From JBCCIM01 sp965263205 (GTDB taxonomy: Bacteria > Bacteroidota > Rhodothermia > Rhodothermales > JAHQVL01): 64,000 bases of DNA. The translations under genes were made by a program, and so were the position numbers. Positions 53,052-62,200 of this stretch are shown here, piece by piece. The notes under the pieces are model-generated. The model did not search any database, was not told the DNA's origin, and was given only the letters and a program-made list of their open reading frames with translations. The stretch is taken from assembly GCA_965263205.1 (NCBI GenBank), contig CBDHHF010000032.1:248001-312000 (forward strand), in the 5' to 3' direction. The first letter of the stretch is position 1, and the number at the start of each line of letters is the position of its first letter.

Positions 53052-54005
53052 ATGGAAGAACATGAAATAGGCGCCCCCCCTACCCCGCCTATCTTAACAC
53101 TTACGGGTCCAACAGGAGTCGGTAAAACTTCACTCAGTTTGCCGCTTGCAAATATGCTGCAGGCAGAAATTGTATCTGTAGATAGCCGGCAAATCTACAA
53201 AGAGCTCGATATTGGCACAGCCAAACCCGATGAAGGTGAACTCGCGAAAGTCCCCCACCATTTCATCAGCGAGTATTCAATAAACGACCCTATTTCTTCC
53301 GGGCAATTTGCATCACTCGCTGAACAACGTATTCAGGACATCCTGGACCGAGGCAAAATTCCTTTGCTTGCTGGTGGCTCGACGCTTTACTTACAGGCCC
53401 TGCAAAAAGGGATAGCAGCAATTCCGGATATAGCACCCGAAGTCAGAGCAAGCCTGGTAGCCCGACTGGAGAAAGAAGGTAACGAGGTCCTGTACAACGA
53501 ACTGCAGGAGATTGACCCGGATGCTGCAGCCACAATGGATGCTACAAAAACCCAGCGACTTGTCCGGGCACTCGAGGTTTTTCACGGCACAGGCAACCCC
53601 CTCTCCTTTTACCATGCACAAACACCACCGGCAACATTCCGCTTCAAAACGATTGTCCTTACCCGGCCGCGCGAGGTACTGTACGAACGAATTGAAAAAA
53701 GAATCGAAAAAATGTTAGCGCAGGGGCTGATTGATGAAGTTGGACACTTAATGGGGATGGGCCTTGACATGGCGATGCCTGTTCTGAAAACCATTGGGTA
53801 TCGCGAAGTAATTGAACACCTCCAGGGCATGTATGGGCGGGACGAAATGATACGCCTATTAAAGCGTAATACCCGTCGTTATGCAAAACGGCAGCTTACC
53901 TGGTTTAGGCGTTTTCCAGAATATATTTGGATTGATCGTAACCAACCCGATGATGTGGTGATTGATCATGTTTTAGGAGCGATTGCCGCGAATCCTGCCT
54001 CTTGA
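53052..54005 (+). CDS. miaA: tRNA dimethylallyltransferase
   Basis: 317 residues. P-loop 'GPTGVGKTS' (Lys 25), 'IVSVDSRQIYKELDIGTAKP' for prenyl-diphosphate/tRNA recognition, 'IPLLAGGSTLYLQALQKGIA', and 'LKRNTRRYAKRQLTWFRRFP' near the end are all MiaA signatures. It adds a dimethylallyl group to A37 of tRNAs reading UNN codons. The start at 53052 gives a short Pro-rich leader ('GAPPTPP') before the P-loop. Confidence 0.97.
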   Translation: MEEHEIGAPPTPPILTLTGPTGVGKTSLSLPLANMLQAEIVSVDSRQIYKELDIGTAKPDEGELAKVPHHFISEYSINDPISSGQFASLAEQRIQDILDRGKIPLLAGGSTLYLQALQKGIAAIPDIAPEVRASLVARLEKEGNEVLYNELQEIDPDAAATMDATKTQRLVRALEVFHGTGNPLSFYHAQTPPATFRFKTIVLTRPREVLYERIEKRIEKMLAQGLIDEVGHLMGMGLDMAMPVLKTIGYREVIEHLQGMYGRDEMIRLLKRNTRRYAKRQLTWFRRFPEYIWIDRNQPDDVVIDHVLGAIAANPAS

Positions 54006-54088
54006 ATTACAGATACGGGAGATTTAAGGCCTCTTTACAGCAGGGCGATATCTGTACAAGATACCTGCATGTAAACGCCTAACCTACA

Positions 54089-55228
54089 ATGTCTACCTCC
54101 CTTGTCCAGACCAAGCCGCACATCCCACGAGCGCATTCATCTGCCTTAGATGTGCAACAGGCAGTTGCTGAGCTGAAGGCTCAAATGGAATCCGAGCGTC
54201 TTAACGCTGTGCTCTTCTTTAGCGCACCAGACTACGATTGGAACGAACTTGCCAATGAACTGAATGGCGCCTTCGACTGCCCCGTTTTCGGTTGCACCAC
54301 TGCCGGCGAAATTGAGGTAGCATACAACCGAGGTGGCATTGTTGCTGTTGGTTTACCGGAAGCCCATTTCAACGTACATGTCCGATTGATCGATCAGATT
54401 GACCAGTTTGGCATTGAACGGGGCAATGCATTACGCGCGTCGATCGAAGAAGCACCTTCCCGATCCACATTCCCAAATACATTGGGCTTTTTGTTAATCG
54501 ATGGCCTTTCCGTATTGGAAGAACAGGTAGTAGCAACCGTTTATTCCAGTTTTGAGGGCATGCAAATCATCGGCGGCAGTTCCGGGGATAACCTTGCCTT
54601 TGAGAAAACAGGCGTTTTTGCAGAGGGCAACTTCCATTCTAACGCTGCTGTACTAGCCGTCATTGAAACGAACCTGGCGTTTGAAACATTCAAATTTCAA
54701 CATTTCGAGCCCACAGAAAACGACCTGATTATCACGGAAGCAGAGCCTGCGCGTCGCATTGTATATGAAATCGACGGCGGGGTTGCCGCTGAAGAGTATG
54801 CTGCCCTTCTTGGCCTGGAAATAGACAGCCTGGATTCCCAGGTGTTTTCGCGGTACCCACTGATGCTTCAGATTGGAGAAGAATGGTATGTGCGTTCGAT
54901 CCAGAAAATGAATCCGGACGGAAGCCTGACATTTTACTGTGCCATCGATGAAGGTTTGCCCCTAACCATTGCACAGGGAAAAGACTTTGTCCAGAAGCTC
55001 TCACAACAGCTCGACACGTTGCATGATGCGCTGCCTGAAGTTGTCTTGACGATCGGATGCGACTGCATTCTGCGCCGGCTGGAAATTGAGAAAAAAGAAA
55101 TCTTCACTGAAGTTGAATCCGCACTCGCGCCCTTCAATTTTGTAGGTTTCAGCACCTATGGCGAGCAGTTTAACTCGATTCATGTGAACCAAACGCTAAC
55201 AGGCGTAGCCTTTGGCTTCAAGGCATGA
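54089..55228 (+). CDS. FIST-domain sensor protein
   Basis: 379 residues with FIST_N ('NAVLFFSAPDYDWNELANEL', 'CPVFGCTTAGEIEVAYNRGG', 'QIIGGSSGDNLAFEKTGVF') and FIST_C ('DGSLTFYCAIDEGLPLTIAQ', 'LTIGCDCILRRLEIEKKE', 'FVGFSTYGEQFNSIHVN'). FIST proteins sense small ligands, perhaps amino acids, by inference in the literature, and feed signal transduction. The stop overlaps the ATG of the next gene (ATGA), so it is translationally coupled to the histidine kinase and is likely its input. Confidence 0.92.
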   Translation: MSTSLVQTKPHIPRAHSSALDVQQAVAELKAQMESERLNAVLFFSAPDYDWNELANELNGAFDCPVFGCTTAGEIEVAYNRGGIVAVGLPEAHFNVHVRLIDQIDQFGIERGNALRASIEEAPSRSTFPNTLGFLLIDGLSVLEEQVVATVYSSFEGMQIIGGSSGDNLAFEKTGVFAEGNFHSNAAVLAVIETNLAFETFKFQHFEPTENDLIITEAEPARRIVYEIDGGVAAEEYAALLGLEIDSLDSQVFSRYPLMLQIGEEWYVRSIQKMNPDGSLTFYCAIDEGLPLTIAQGKDFVQKLSQQLDTLHDALPEVVLTIGCDCILRRLEIEKKEIFTEVESALAPFNFVGFSTYGEQFNSIHVNQTLTGVAFGFKA

Positions 55229-56937
55229 ACAGGAACGATTCAAAAGAGCTTTCGCACGTTCAGGCACTAGAAAAAGAAGTACTAAAGCTTCGTAAAATAA
55301 ATAGCGTGCTCAAAGAACGTGTCAAGCGGAGTATTCGCTCTTCGGGTGATTCTTTTTCACTTTTTGAGAGCAATATTTTGCTTCAGCAGGCTGTAGATCA
55401 ACAGACGCAGGACCTTAAAAAGGCAAAGGTTGCAGCAGAAGCAGCTGCAGGTGTTAAGTCCCAATTCCTAGCGACCATGAGCCATGAAATCCGAACGCCC
55501 ATGAACGGCGTAATCGGCATGACATCGCTCCTGTTGGATACATCTCTCACGGAAGAGCAACTTGAGTATGTTGATGTCATTCGCACGAGCGGTGATGCGT
55601 TGCTTACAATCATTAATGACATCCTTGACTTTTCGAAGATAGAAGCACACAAGCTTACACTGGAATTGCAGCCTTTCAGTATAGAATCCTGTATTTCTGA
55701 AGCATTGGATTTGGTCAGCCAAACGGCAAACACCAAAGGATTGGAGCTTCTCTTTTCAATAGATGAAAACGTTCCCGCCCATATCATCAGTGATATTACA
55801 AGGCTTCGCCAGGTTATTGTAAACCTGTTGTCTAATGCTGTCAAATTTACGAGCGAAGGCGAAATTCATGTCGCGGTATCCGCTGAAGAAGTGGGTAGCG
55901 ATTACAACATTCATATTGCGATAAGCGATACAGGTATTGGCATTCCTGAAGATCGCATTGACAGCTTGTTTGATGCATTCAGCCAGGTTGACGCGTCGAT
56001 AACCCGAAAGTATGGTGGCACCGGACTTGGTTTGGCCATCAGTTATCAATTAGCCGTATTACTGGGTGGCGGAATTTCGGTAGCAAGCACCCTTGGTGAA
56101 GGTTCATGCTTTACCATTTCGATTAAGGCTAAGGCTGTGCCTGGACAAGAATTACCAACAGTAGAGACGTTTCAAGGCAAGTCGATAATGATCCTGAACA
56201 CCAATACACGATGTCAGACGATTCTGGAGAACTTGGTCAGACGCTGGGGCATGTCCCCTACCCTCGTGAATACCGCAAGCAAAGCAGTTATTCAGATGGC
56301 AACTGAAGCATTCGACTTTGTGCTTGTAGATAAAAAGATTGCAACATCTGTTGCGCTGGAGCAATTTCGTGAACGCAATGCACAGGCAGAAATCGTGATA
56401 CTGCATTCGTTCGGCGATCATACACCTGCATCGCCACGGGTCCACTATTTGAGCAAGCCTGTTAAACCCTCCACCCTACAAAAATTACTACAAACAATAG
56501 CATCATTCTCAGGTACTGCAGCTCCGGCTCAACCATCTACAAACGAGGAAATCACCAGCAATCCTCAACTCTCCCGCCTGCGCGTGCTCTTGGCCGATGA
56601 TAATCGCATCAACCAAAAAATTGCCACAAAAATGCTTGGCGCACTCGGTTGCCGGGTTGATGTCGTGGCCAACGGATACGAAGTCTTGGGCGCCCTCGAC
56701 CACGCCAACTACCACATTGTGCTGATGGATTTAATGATGCCTGACATGGATGGCATCGAGGCTACCAGGACTATTCGCAGTAGAACAAAAAAGCACCAGC
56801 CCCCCATTATAGCGCTTACAACGAGCGCAGTTTTAGAAGACAGGGATGCGTGCACAGCAGTCGGCATTGATGACTTTCTAGCAAAACCACTGCGTGCAGA
56901 AGAATTGGTCGCTGTTCTGGAAAAATGGGCGCCCTAG
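55225..56937 (+). CDS. Hybrid histidine kinase with two receiver domains, FIST-coupled
   Basis: 570 residues, cytoplasmic: a coiled coil (about 8-75), HisKA with acceptor His in 'TMSHEIRTPMNGVIGMTS', HATPase ('NLLSNAVKFTSEGEIHVAV', 'DTGIGIPEDRIDSLFDAFSQ'), a first receiver-like domain lacking the acidic pair ('SIMILNTNTRCQTILENLVR'), and a canonical C-terminal receiver ('VLLADDNRINQKIATKML', acceptor Asp in 'VLMDLMMPDMDGIEA', Thr/Lys in 'LTTSA' and 'LAKPL'). No transmembrane segment is seen, so the sensor must be the coupled FIST protein. Output is likely a separate phosphotransfer or response regulator elsewhere. Confidence 0.93.
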   Translation: MNRNDSKELSHVQALEKEVLKLRKINSVLKERVKRSIRSSGDSFSLFESNILLQQAVDQQTQDLKKAKVAAEAAAGVKSQFLATMSHEIRTPMNGVIGMTSLLLDTSLTEEQLEYVDVIRTSGDALLTIINDILDFSKIEAHKLTLELQPFSIESCISEALDLVSQTANTKGLELLFSIDENVPAHIISDITRLRQVIVNLLSNAVKFTSEGEIHVAVSAEEVGSDYNIHIAISDTGIGIPEDRIDSLFDAFSQVDASITRKYGGTGLGLAISYQLAVLLGGGISVASTLGEGSCFTISIKAKAVPGQELPTVETFQGKSIMILNTNTRCQTILENLVRRWGMSPTLVNTASKAVIQMATEAFDFVLVDKKIATSVALEQFRERNAQAEIVILHSFGDHTPASPRVHYLSKPVKPSTLQKLLQTIASFSGTAAPAQPSTNEEITSNPQLSRLRVLLADDNRINQKIATKMLGALGCRVDVVANGYEVLGALDHANYHIVLMDLMMPDMDGIEATRTIRSRTKKHQPPIIALTTSAVLEDRDACTAVGIDDFLAKPLRAEELVAVLEKWAP

Positions 56938-58803
56938 TTATCCTTCAAGAGAAACGATAAACGTGTGTTGCTTGTGTAGCCATTTCCCCTTTCGATGTTC
57001 ACGAACAACAGTGCCTCCGTGCGAAGTGATCATGTCTTTCCAAACTGGCGCTCGTTTAAAGGAAAGATGTTCTTCCTGGCTGTTCATCAATCCCCCCGAC
57101 CTGAGACGATTGGCCAGCACATCCAGAAACGTTAGTAGCTTTAAATCCCAGCCGGCTTCGTAAACGGATTCAACAATAACGATATGGCTGCCCGTTACCC
57201 GAATAGCCTCACGCAACACCTGCTCAGGATCCTCACAATGGTGCAGCACGAAGTATAACACCGTTATATCAAACGCTTTAGGCTTAAACGGTAACGTTTT
57301 GCCATCATAAAGGGTATGCGGTAACGACGTTTCATTCATGTCACACACATCCGCTAACGTCACATCAGCCTGCCACATGGTTGCCAGATGCGCGCCAACA
57401 AATCCTTCACCAGCGCCAAGGTCGAGCACCTTCAAGCCGCATGCTTTGGCTGGTAACAACGCTGAAATATGATCCACTTTAGCTTTCGATCGCGCCCATT
57501 GGATCTGTCGCAACCAAGTATGCGGTTTGGATTTATGAAACAACACGGCAAGCAGAAGCCAGCCGGCCCAACCAAGGATCACAACTTCCCAATAGGGACC
57601 ATCAACATAAAGCAAATAGGTGCCAACAGAAAACGAAGCGACCCAAAACCAGTGCCAGGGCATACGATCAACAAGCGGTACCAGGACAAGAAGTCCCAGG
57701 AAGTACCAGGGATGTATCGTTGTGGAAGCCATCAGGAAGAAAGCAAGTACCACCAGGAATGCTTTTGCCAGATCCCATTTTTGCACATAATCCAGTACAT
57801 AGATGAAGGGCAGGCCTAACAGGAAAATCATACGCAAGAAAGGCCCTAACGATTTGCTCCAGTCGTCGCCTGTCCACCACAGAAATACTTGTTTGATGCC
57901 GTAATAGACCCCGGCATTGAATTCAAAATAGCGGACATATAGATCTAGCGAGGATTTGATGTTAGCAAAAAAATCCGGATGATAAAACGGGATCATAAGC
58001 GCTAAGGCTGCCAGACCACCTGGCACCAGTCCGCGCCATTTAAACCTGCGCCAGAGGAAGGGAAAGAGGACAAAAGGGTACAGCTTGATCATGCCGGCCA
58101 GGGCCAGGGCTATCGACGCCAGGCTACCCTGGTTTCGCTTGGCAAACCAGAGGCAAAGCACGAGGAAGAGTAACATTCCCGATTCGGTATGCGCCTGTCC
58201 TGCTGTCTCGATCAGCACAAGCGGGTGCCACGCATAGAGAAGCAGCAACAACGGTGGTACAAGCTGGGCAAGCAGCAACAGAGCTATGATCTCGCTGGCG
58301 ACAAGCACAAGCTTGATTGCATAGTATGCCGATGTCCAGTCAGGCGCATAGAAGTATCCACTGATGCCAAAGTACAACTGCGATACAGGAGGGTAAACGG
58401 TATAGAACTCTTTGGAGTTTAGCAGGTCGTAGATTGGGTCGTTTTGAAACTCCTGTAGCACCGTATCGGAGGGTTTGTACAGGTATGGATTCTCCCCGGA
58501 AGCACTGACCGCACCGTCCCATATGTATCGGTAGGCGTCATCTGTCAGGGTCGGCTCCAGGGGTAGAAAAACGAGTCGGAGCCCTATCCCTACAACCAGG
58601 ACTACTGCCGTTGAAAGTCGACCCCAGTAGTGTAACGCCACAACGAGACCGGTGGCAAGGAGTGAGAGGAAAAACAACCGAGGCCACATCGCACGGTCTG
58701 GTGCCAGAAAAGAGAGGTATACGACCAGCGCGATGTAAAAGACCACCAGGCAACCACTAAAGACATGGGCCTTCGAGAGTTTTGAAGATTGTTGGTTTGC
58801 CAC
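56938..58803 (-). CDS. Glycosyltransferase-87-like membrane protein fused to a SAM methyltransferase
   Basis: 621 residues in two parts. Residues 1-435 form about ten membrane helices of the polyprenol-phosphate-dependent GT87/MptB-like family ('TLTDDAYRYIWDGAVSASGE' with the catalytic Asp in the first loop, 'LVLIETAGQAHTESGMLLFL'). Residues about 450-620 form a class I methyltransferase ('LKVLDLGAGEGFVGAHLATM', 'ADVTLADVCDMNET', 'AFDITVLYFVLHHCEDPEQV'). A fusion of a mannosyltransferase-type enzyme and a methyltransferase suggests that the added sugar or its carrier lipid is methylated. The substrate is unknown. Confidence 0.85.
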   Translation of the reverse strand: MANQQSSKLSKAHVFSGCLVVFYIALVVYLSFLAPDRAMWPRLFFLSLLATGLVVALHYWGRLSTAVVLVVGIGLRLVFLPLEPTLTDDAYRYIWDGAVSASGENPYLYKPSDTVLQEFQNDPIYDLLNSKEFYTVYPPVSQLYFGISGYFYAPDWTSAYYAIKLVLVASEIIALLLLAQLVPPLLLLLYAWHPLVLIETAGQAHTESGMLLFLVLCLWFAKRNQGSLASIALALAGMIKLYPFVLFPFLWRRFKWRGLVPGGLAALALMIPFYHPDFFANIKSSLDLYVRYFEFNAGVYYGIKQVFLWWTGDDWSKSLGPFLRMIFLLGLPFIYVLDYVQKWDLAKAFLVVLAFFLMASTTIHPWYFLGLLVLVPLVDRMPWHWFWVASFSVGTYLLYVDGPYWEVVILGWAGWLLLAVLFHKSKPHTWLRQIQWARSKAKVDHISALLPAKACGLKVLDLGAGEGFVGAHLATMWQADVTLADVCDMNETSLPHTLYDGKTLPFKPKAFDITVLYFVLHHCEDPEQVLREAIRVTGSHIVIVESVYEAGWDLKLLTFLDVLANRLRSGGLMNSQEEHLSFKRAPVWKDMITSHGGTVVREHRKGKWLHKQHTFIVSLEG

Positions 58804-58955
58804 GCGTCAATTGCCCATTTATGCAAGCTGCCTGCCAGGAGAGCTTTTATCACTAGTGATATTACGTCTTTTTGTTTCGCGTTTTGATATTACCGAATTC
58901 GCGTGCTGATGAGTGTATTGGAATGGGTAAGTATTACGCCCGATACGCCGAAATC

Positions 58956-59378
58956 CTATCGATTAAATACAATATTTACGCGCCGGCCCTTCAACTCGTA
59001 GGTAACCTCGTCTGCCATCTCCTCGATAAAGAAAAGTCCACGTCCACCATCAACCAGGAGATTTTCATCTGATGTCGGATTTTGAACGGTTGTGCGTTCA
59101 AATCCCTCGCCTTCATCTTCCACAGTAATGGTCACTTTGGCAGCCGTAACCTTGACGTCCATTTTTACTTTCTTCGAAGCATCCAGCCCATTGCCGTGCT
59201 CAATTGCATTGGTAGCAGCTTCTGAAACCAGAAGTACAATTTTATAGGCAAATTCCGGATCTGCAATCAGTTTTCCTACAAAAACTTCCGTTTCGTCTAC
59301 AATGCGATCAAGGTGTTCAAATTCACTTGAGCACACCACATGCAAGTGTTCTGCTGATCTTTTAGAAATCTCAATCAT
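58956..59378 (-). CDS. RsbW-like serine-protein-kinase/anti-sigma ATP-binding protein
   Basis: About 140 residues from the ATG at 59378. The frame runs to 59558, but the HATPase_c_2 domain begins right after the inner Met. The N-box 'SEAATNAIEHGNGLDASKK' and G-boxes 'VTITVEDEGEGFE' and 'GGRGLFFIEEMADEV' are those of the RsbW/SpoIIAB GHKL kinases that phosphorylate anti-sigma-factor antagonists. No partner STAS gene is adjacent. Confidence 0.85.
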   Translation of the reverse strand: MIEISKRSAEHLHVVCSSEFEHLDRIVDETEVFVGKLIADPEFAYKIVLLVSEAATNAIEHGNGLDASKKVKMDVKVTAAKVTITVEDEGEGFERTTVQNPTSDENLLVDGGRGLFFIEEMADEVTYELKGRRVNIVFNR

Positions 59379-59597
59379 TGAGCGTAGTATCCGGGACTCA
59401 CCAAATTTACGTTCTGCCGCCTTGATGGTATGAATGGGTAAAAAACCATTGCGGTATGTTACGTAAACTAAGTAACAAGAACAACGCAGCCGTTGGCTCG
59501 TGCAACACGCGTACGACAGGAAATGTCGTAACGTTGCAGCAAAACAAGCCTGTTTCATATTAATTTATCAATCCGCCTGCTTAGCCTGTTAAGATCG

Positions 59598-61097
59598 ATG
59601 ATTCGCTGTGTTGTGCTATTCCTGGTTGCATATCTCTTTCTAGGAGGATGTACGGGTTCAGGTTACAATCAGCAACCGCGTGCGTTACGGTATGAGGTGG
59701 CCGTTGAACCGGACATGAGTCGTATTCGGATTACGGGCTCCGTGAATAATCTCAGGAAAGGCGGCTACTATTTTGGGTTGCCCCGTACGCAAGGATTTCC
59801 GCCGGCGCATTTCGTGAAATACGTGAGCTTCAGCGACGCATCTGGGAAGCTGGAAGCTGAAGTGACTGATTTGGGTGAGTGGCTTATTTACACCGAAGGT
59901 CCCGAAGTCACATTCACCTACCATATCAACCTGCAGCAAGCCATGAAGTACCAGCGTGAAGCATGGGGTGGCGCCACAACGCAACTCGACGAGAACGCTG
60001 CATTCATCAACGGCAGTCTGAGCTTCATGGTGCCGCTGATTGGCAATATTGCCACACCGGTGGCTATGCAATGGAAGATTCCAGAGGGCTGGCATGCCGT
60101 TACACCCTGGACAGCTGACGTGGACTCGTTGGACGTACCCTCCCACTATGCACTGGTCAATAATTACTACGTAGCGTACAAAAAGGGATCGATGTTCAGG
60201 CAGCGGGTGCGCGACCTGGATTTGAATACAGTGTGGCTTGGTGAGGGTGACATTAACCGTTTTCCGGATGCTGCCGCATCTATTCAAAAAGTTGTAGAAG
60301 CCGGCCTCACATTTTTTGGCGAAGATTCCAGTAAAGAAGGCATTACACTGATTCTGCGCGACTCAAATAACCAGAACAGATTCCGGGCAAGCACAGAAGC
60401 AAATTCCATCGAATTCAATTTCAAACGTGGCATGAGCTTCGAGCGCATCTGGAAAGATTATCGCGATGGTTTTCTGCGATTGCTGGCGCATGAAATTATG
60501 CACACGTGGGACCGCCGGGAAGTGAAAGAAGCAACCAATTACTTGCATGTGCGGGAATGGGGTATAAACACCTGTTGGATGCGGGAAGGCTTTACAGAGT
60601 ATTTTGCCATGCTCAACCTGTATCGCGCCGGCCTTCGCGATCTGCCAGATTTTGTAAATACAATGCAGGCCATTTCAGAGTCTGCTGCTGAACGAAATTC
60701 GCAAGGAAAATACACGCTTACGAATGCCTGTCGCGTATTTTTTGTAGATGATGATGCGCTACACTTTGTATACACAGGCGGTGCTGCCCTTGCCTTTTAT
60801 CTGGATATGAATCTGCGGCACGAGACAAACGGGGAAAAGACGTTGCCGGCGCTCATGCGTGAGTTTATGAGTGCTTATCGCTACAAAGAGAAAACGATTG
60901 AGGCGTTTATAGAAACGTGGAATGCCTATGCCCCCCCTACCCTGCATACGGTCCCCTCTCATCTGGCAGACCCACGTGCCGTTGACATCTCGTCTACCCT
61001 GGGGGCGCTGGGTGCGCGGCAGCAACCTTCAAGTGTACGCAATCGTATTTATTGGCAGGTGCCAGCGTCTTCCCGCGTACACACGCTTTTCCGTTAA
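59598..61097 (+). CDS. M61-like (glycyl aminopeptidase family) metallopeptidase lipoprotein
   Basis: 499 residues. The signal peptide ends in the lipobox 'LFLGGC'. A beta-rich N-domain ('VEPDMSRIRITGSVNNLRKG') is followed by the gluzincin active site: HEIMH at residues 298-302 and the third zinc ligand Glu 330 in 'CWMREGFTEYFAML'. The HExxH...EGF spacing and 'TW' after the site match M61 glycyl aminopeptidases better than M1. A C-terminal extension of about 100 residues is without a clear domain. Probably periplasmic or surface peptidase. Confidence 0.82.
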   Translation: MIRCVVLFLVAYLFLGGCTGSGYNQQPRALRYEVAVEPDMSRIRITGSVNNLRKGGYYFGLPRTQGFPPAHFVKYVSFSDASGKLEAEVTDLGEWLIYTEGPEVTFTYHINLQQAMKYQREAWGGATTQLDENAAFINGSLSFMVPLIGNIATPVAMQWKIPEGWHAVTPWTADVDSLDVPSHYALVNNYYVAYKKGSMFRQRVRDLDLNTVWLGEGDINRFPDAAASIQKVVEAGLTFFGEDSSKEGITLILRDSNNQNRFRASTEANSIEFNFKRGMSFERIWKDYRDGFLRLLAHEIMHTWDRREVKEATNYLHVREWGINTCWMREGFTEYFAMLNLYRAGLRDLPDFVNTMQAISESAAERNSQGKYTLTNACRVFFVDDDALHFVYTGGAALAFYLDMNLRHETNGEKTLPALMREFMSAYRYKEKTIEAFIETWNAYAPPTLHTVPSHLADPRAVDISSTLGALGARQQPSSVRNRIYWQVPASSRVHTLFR

Positions 61098-61226
61098 CAC
61101 CCGTACTGCTTGTTGCTAGGGCGTGTGGTCAATTAGCAGGGAAATCAATGGTTGCATGGTGATTCAAATTTTCATGGTTAAACAAGCATGTCACCCGTAA
61201 GACGGTCGGGGTATCTAAAATAGGAC

Positions 61227-61257
61227 AGCCGGTCAAAAAATAAATTTTTTGCCGGCT
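61227..61257. repeat. AT-cored palindromic hairpin
   Basis: AGCCGGTCAAAAAAT / ATTTTTTGCCGGCT with an AA loop. It lies between the M61-like gene and the convergent small genes, so it may terminate either. Confidence 0.6.
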
Positions 61258-61262
61258 GCTAG

Positions 61263-61313
61263 AACGCAAAACACCCGAGAAGAAGCAAAACAAAATGTCC
61301 TGCACATCTCGGG
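61263..61313 (-). terminator. Possible terminator of the amphi-Trp transcript
   Basis: Minus-strand reading: CCCGAGA ... TCTCGGG with a 26-base loop, followed by TGTTTTG. It is 38 bases past the stop at 61351. The long loop makes this weaker than the other terminators. Confidence 0.4.
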
Positions 61314-61350
61314 CGCCTACAACTAAATCAAAAGATGCTAATGCCGAGGC

Positions 61351-61581
61351 CTAGTCGTCATCATGTGTCCATTTGATCTGAAACTCAATTTCTTCCTCGT
61401 CACCTTCGCGCTCATGCTCAATATTGTAAACGGCACGTACGGGTACGTAGATACGCTCACCTGCAATCTGGATTTCAAACTTTTCGCCATTTTCAAGTGC
61501 GTCAGCCAGTCGACGAAGCTTGGCTACATACTCTGAAATGGGATATCCTTTTTCTACATCTCTATCTGGTTTGCTGCTCAT
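61351..61581 (-). CDS. Amphi-Trp domain-containing protein
   Basis: 76 residues. The pattern 'AKLRRLADALENGEKFEIQI' followed by 'AGERIYVPVRAVYNIEHERE' and an acidic ending with Trp ('EEIEFQIKWTHDDD') fits the amphi-Trp family of small proteins. The function of the family is not established. It sits 26 bases after the 118-residue gene and is probably in the same transcript. Confidence 0.8.
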   Translation of the reverse strand: MSSKPDRDVEKGYPISEYVAKLRRLADALENGEKFEIQIAGERIYVPVRAVYNIEHEREGDEEEIEFQIKWTHDDD

Positions 61582-61607
61582 TAGACTTTATGGGGTGTGT
61601 TGATTGA

Positions 61608-61964
61608 TTAATCCGGCCGAAATTGACCAGCGTATAAAATCTGATTCTGATAGCGTAATTCGGCTTTGTCGCCTACGCGCATATCCGGAATTTCCTGTCC
61701 ATTTTCTGCGCTTAGATACCGTTTGGCATATCCGCCCGTTACTTGCAGTGTCAGGATCTGCCGCCCGCCACAAAACAGAAGCACATTGGCTCCGTCCGGT
61801 AGCCCGGTATGTTTGATCGAAGCCTCTAACTGTACAAAACCGTTGCTCCAGGTTTCTATTTCTACTTCCCCTACCCCGCCAAATACACATTGAGGAGTGG
61901 GAAGCAGTTTGGCTTCAACTTCGCGTTGCTTTACTCGAAAAAAACGTGATAAAAAGTTAAACAT
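61608..61964 (-). CDS. Small protein of unknown function
   Basis: 118 residues. Starts 'MFNFLSRFFRVKQREVEAKL', then a beta-rich body with two Cys ('PQCVFGGVGEVEIE', 'GANVLLFCGGRQILTLQVTG') and ends 'DKAELRYQNQILYAGQFRPD'. The pattern is reminiscent of a small OB- or PilZ-like beta barrel, but I do not recognise a family. It is 26 bases upstream of the amphi-Trp gene, likely one operon. Confidence 0.6.
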   Translation of the reverse strand: MFNFLSRFFRVKQREVEAKLLPTPQCVFGGVGEVEIETWSNGFVQLEASIKHTGLPDGANVLLFCGGRQILTLQVTGGYAKRYLSAENGQEIPDMRVGDKAELRYQNQILYAGQFRPD

Positions 61965-62200
61965 GGCAGGCTGAATTTGTGATTACTGATGGAGAATGGC
62001 GCTATTAAATACGAGAGAGTCTTCACGATACGCCGCGAGAGATGCGTCACTCAATATGTCATCAGGCAATAATCACGTTACGGAAATAGTGCACAAATAC
62101 GATGGCATTATGCGTGGTTGAAATGGTTTCTCCATACACTTGAATACATGCCCATGCAGCCAGTTAAAGTCCTTTAGCCCGCGGGGTTATGGGCGATATC

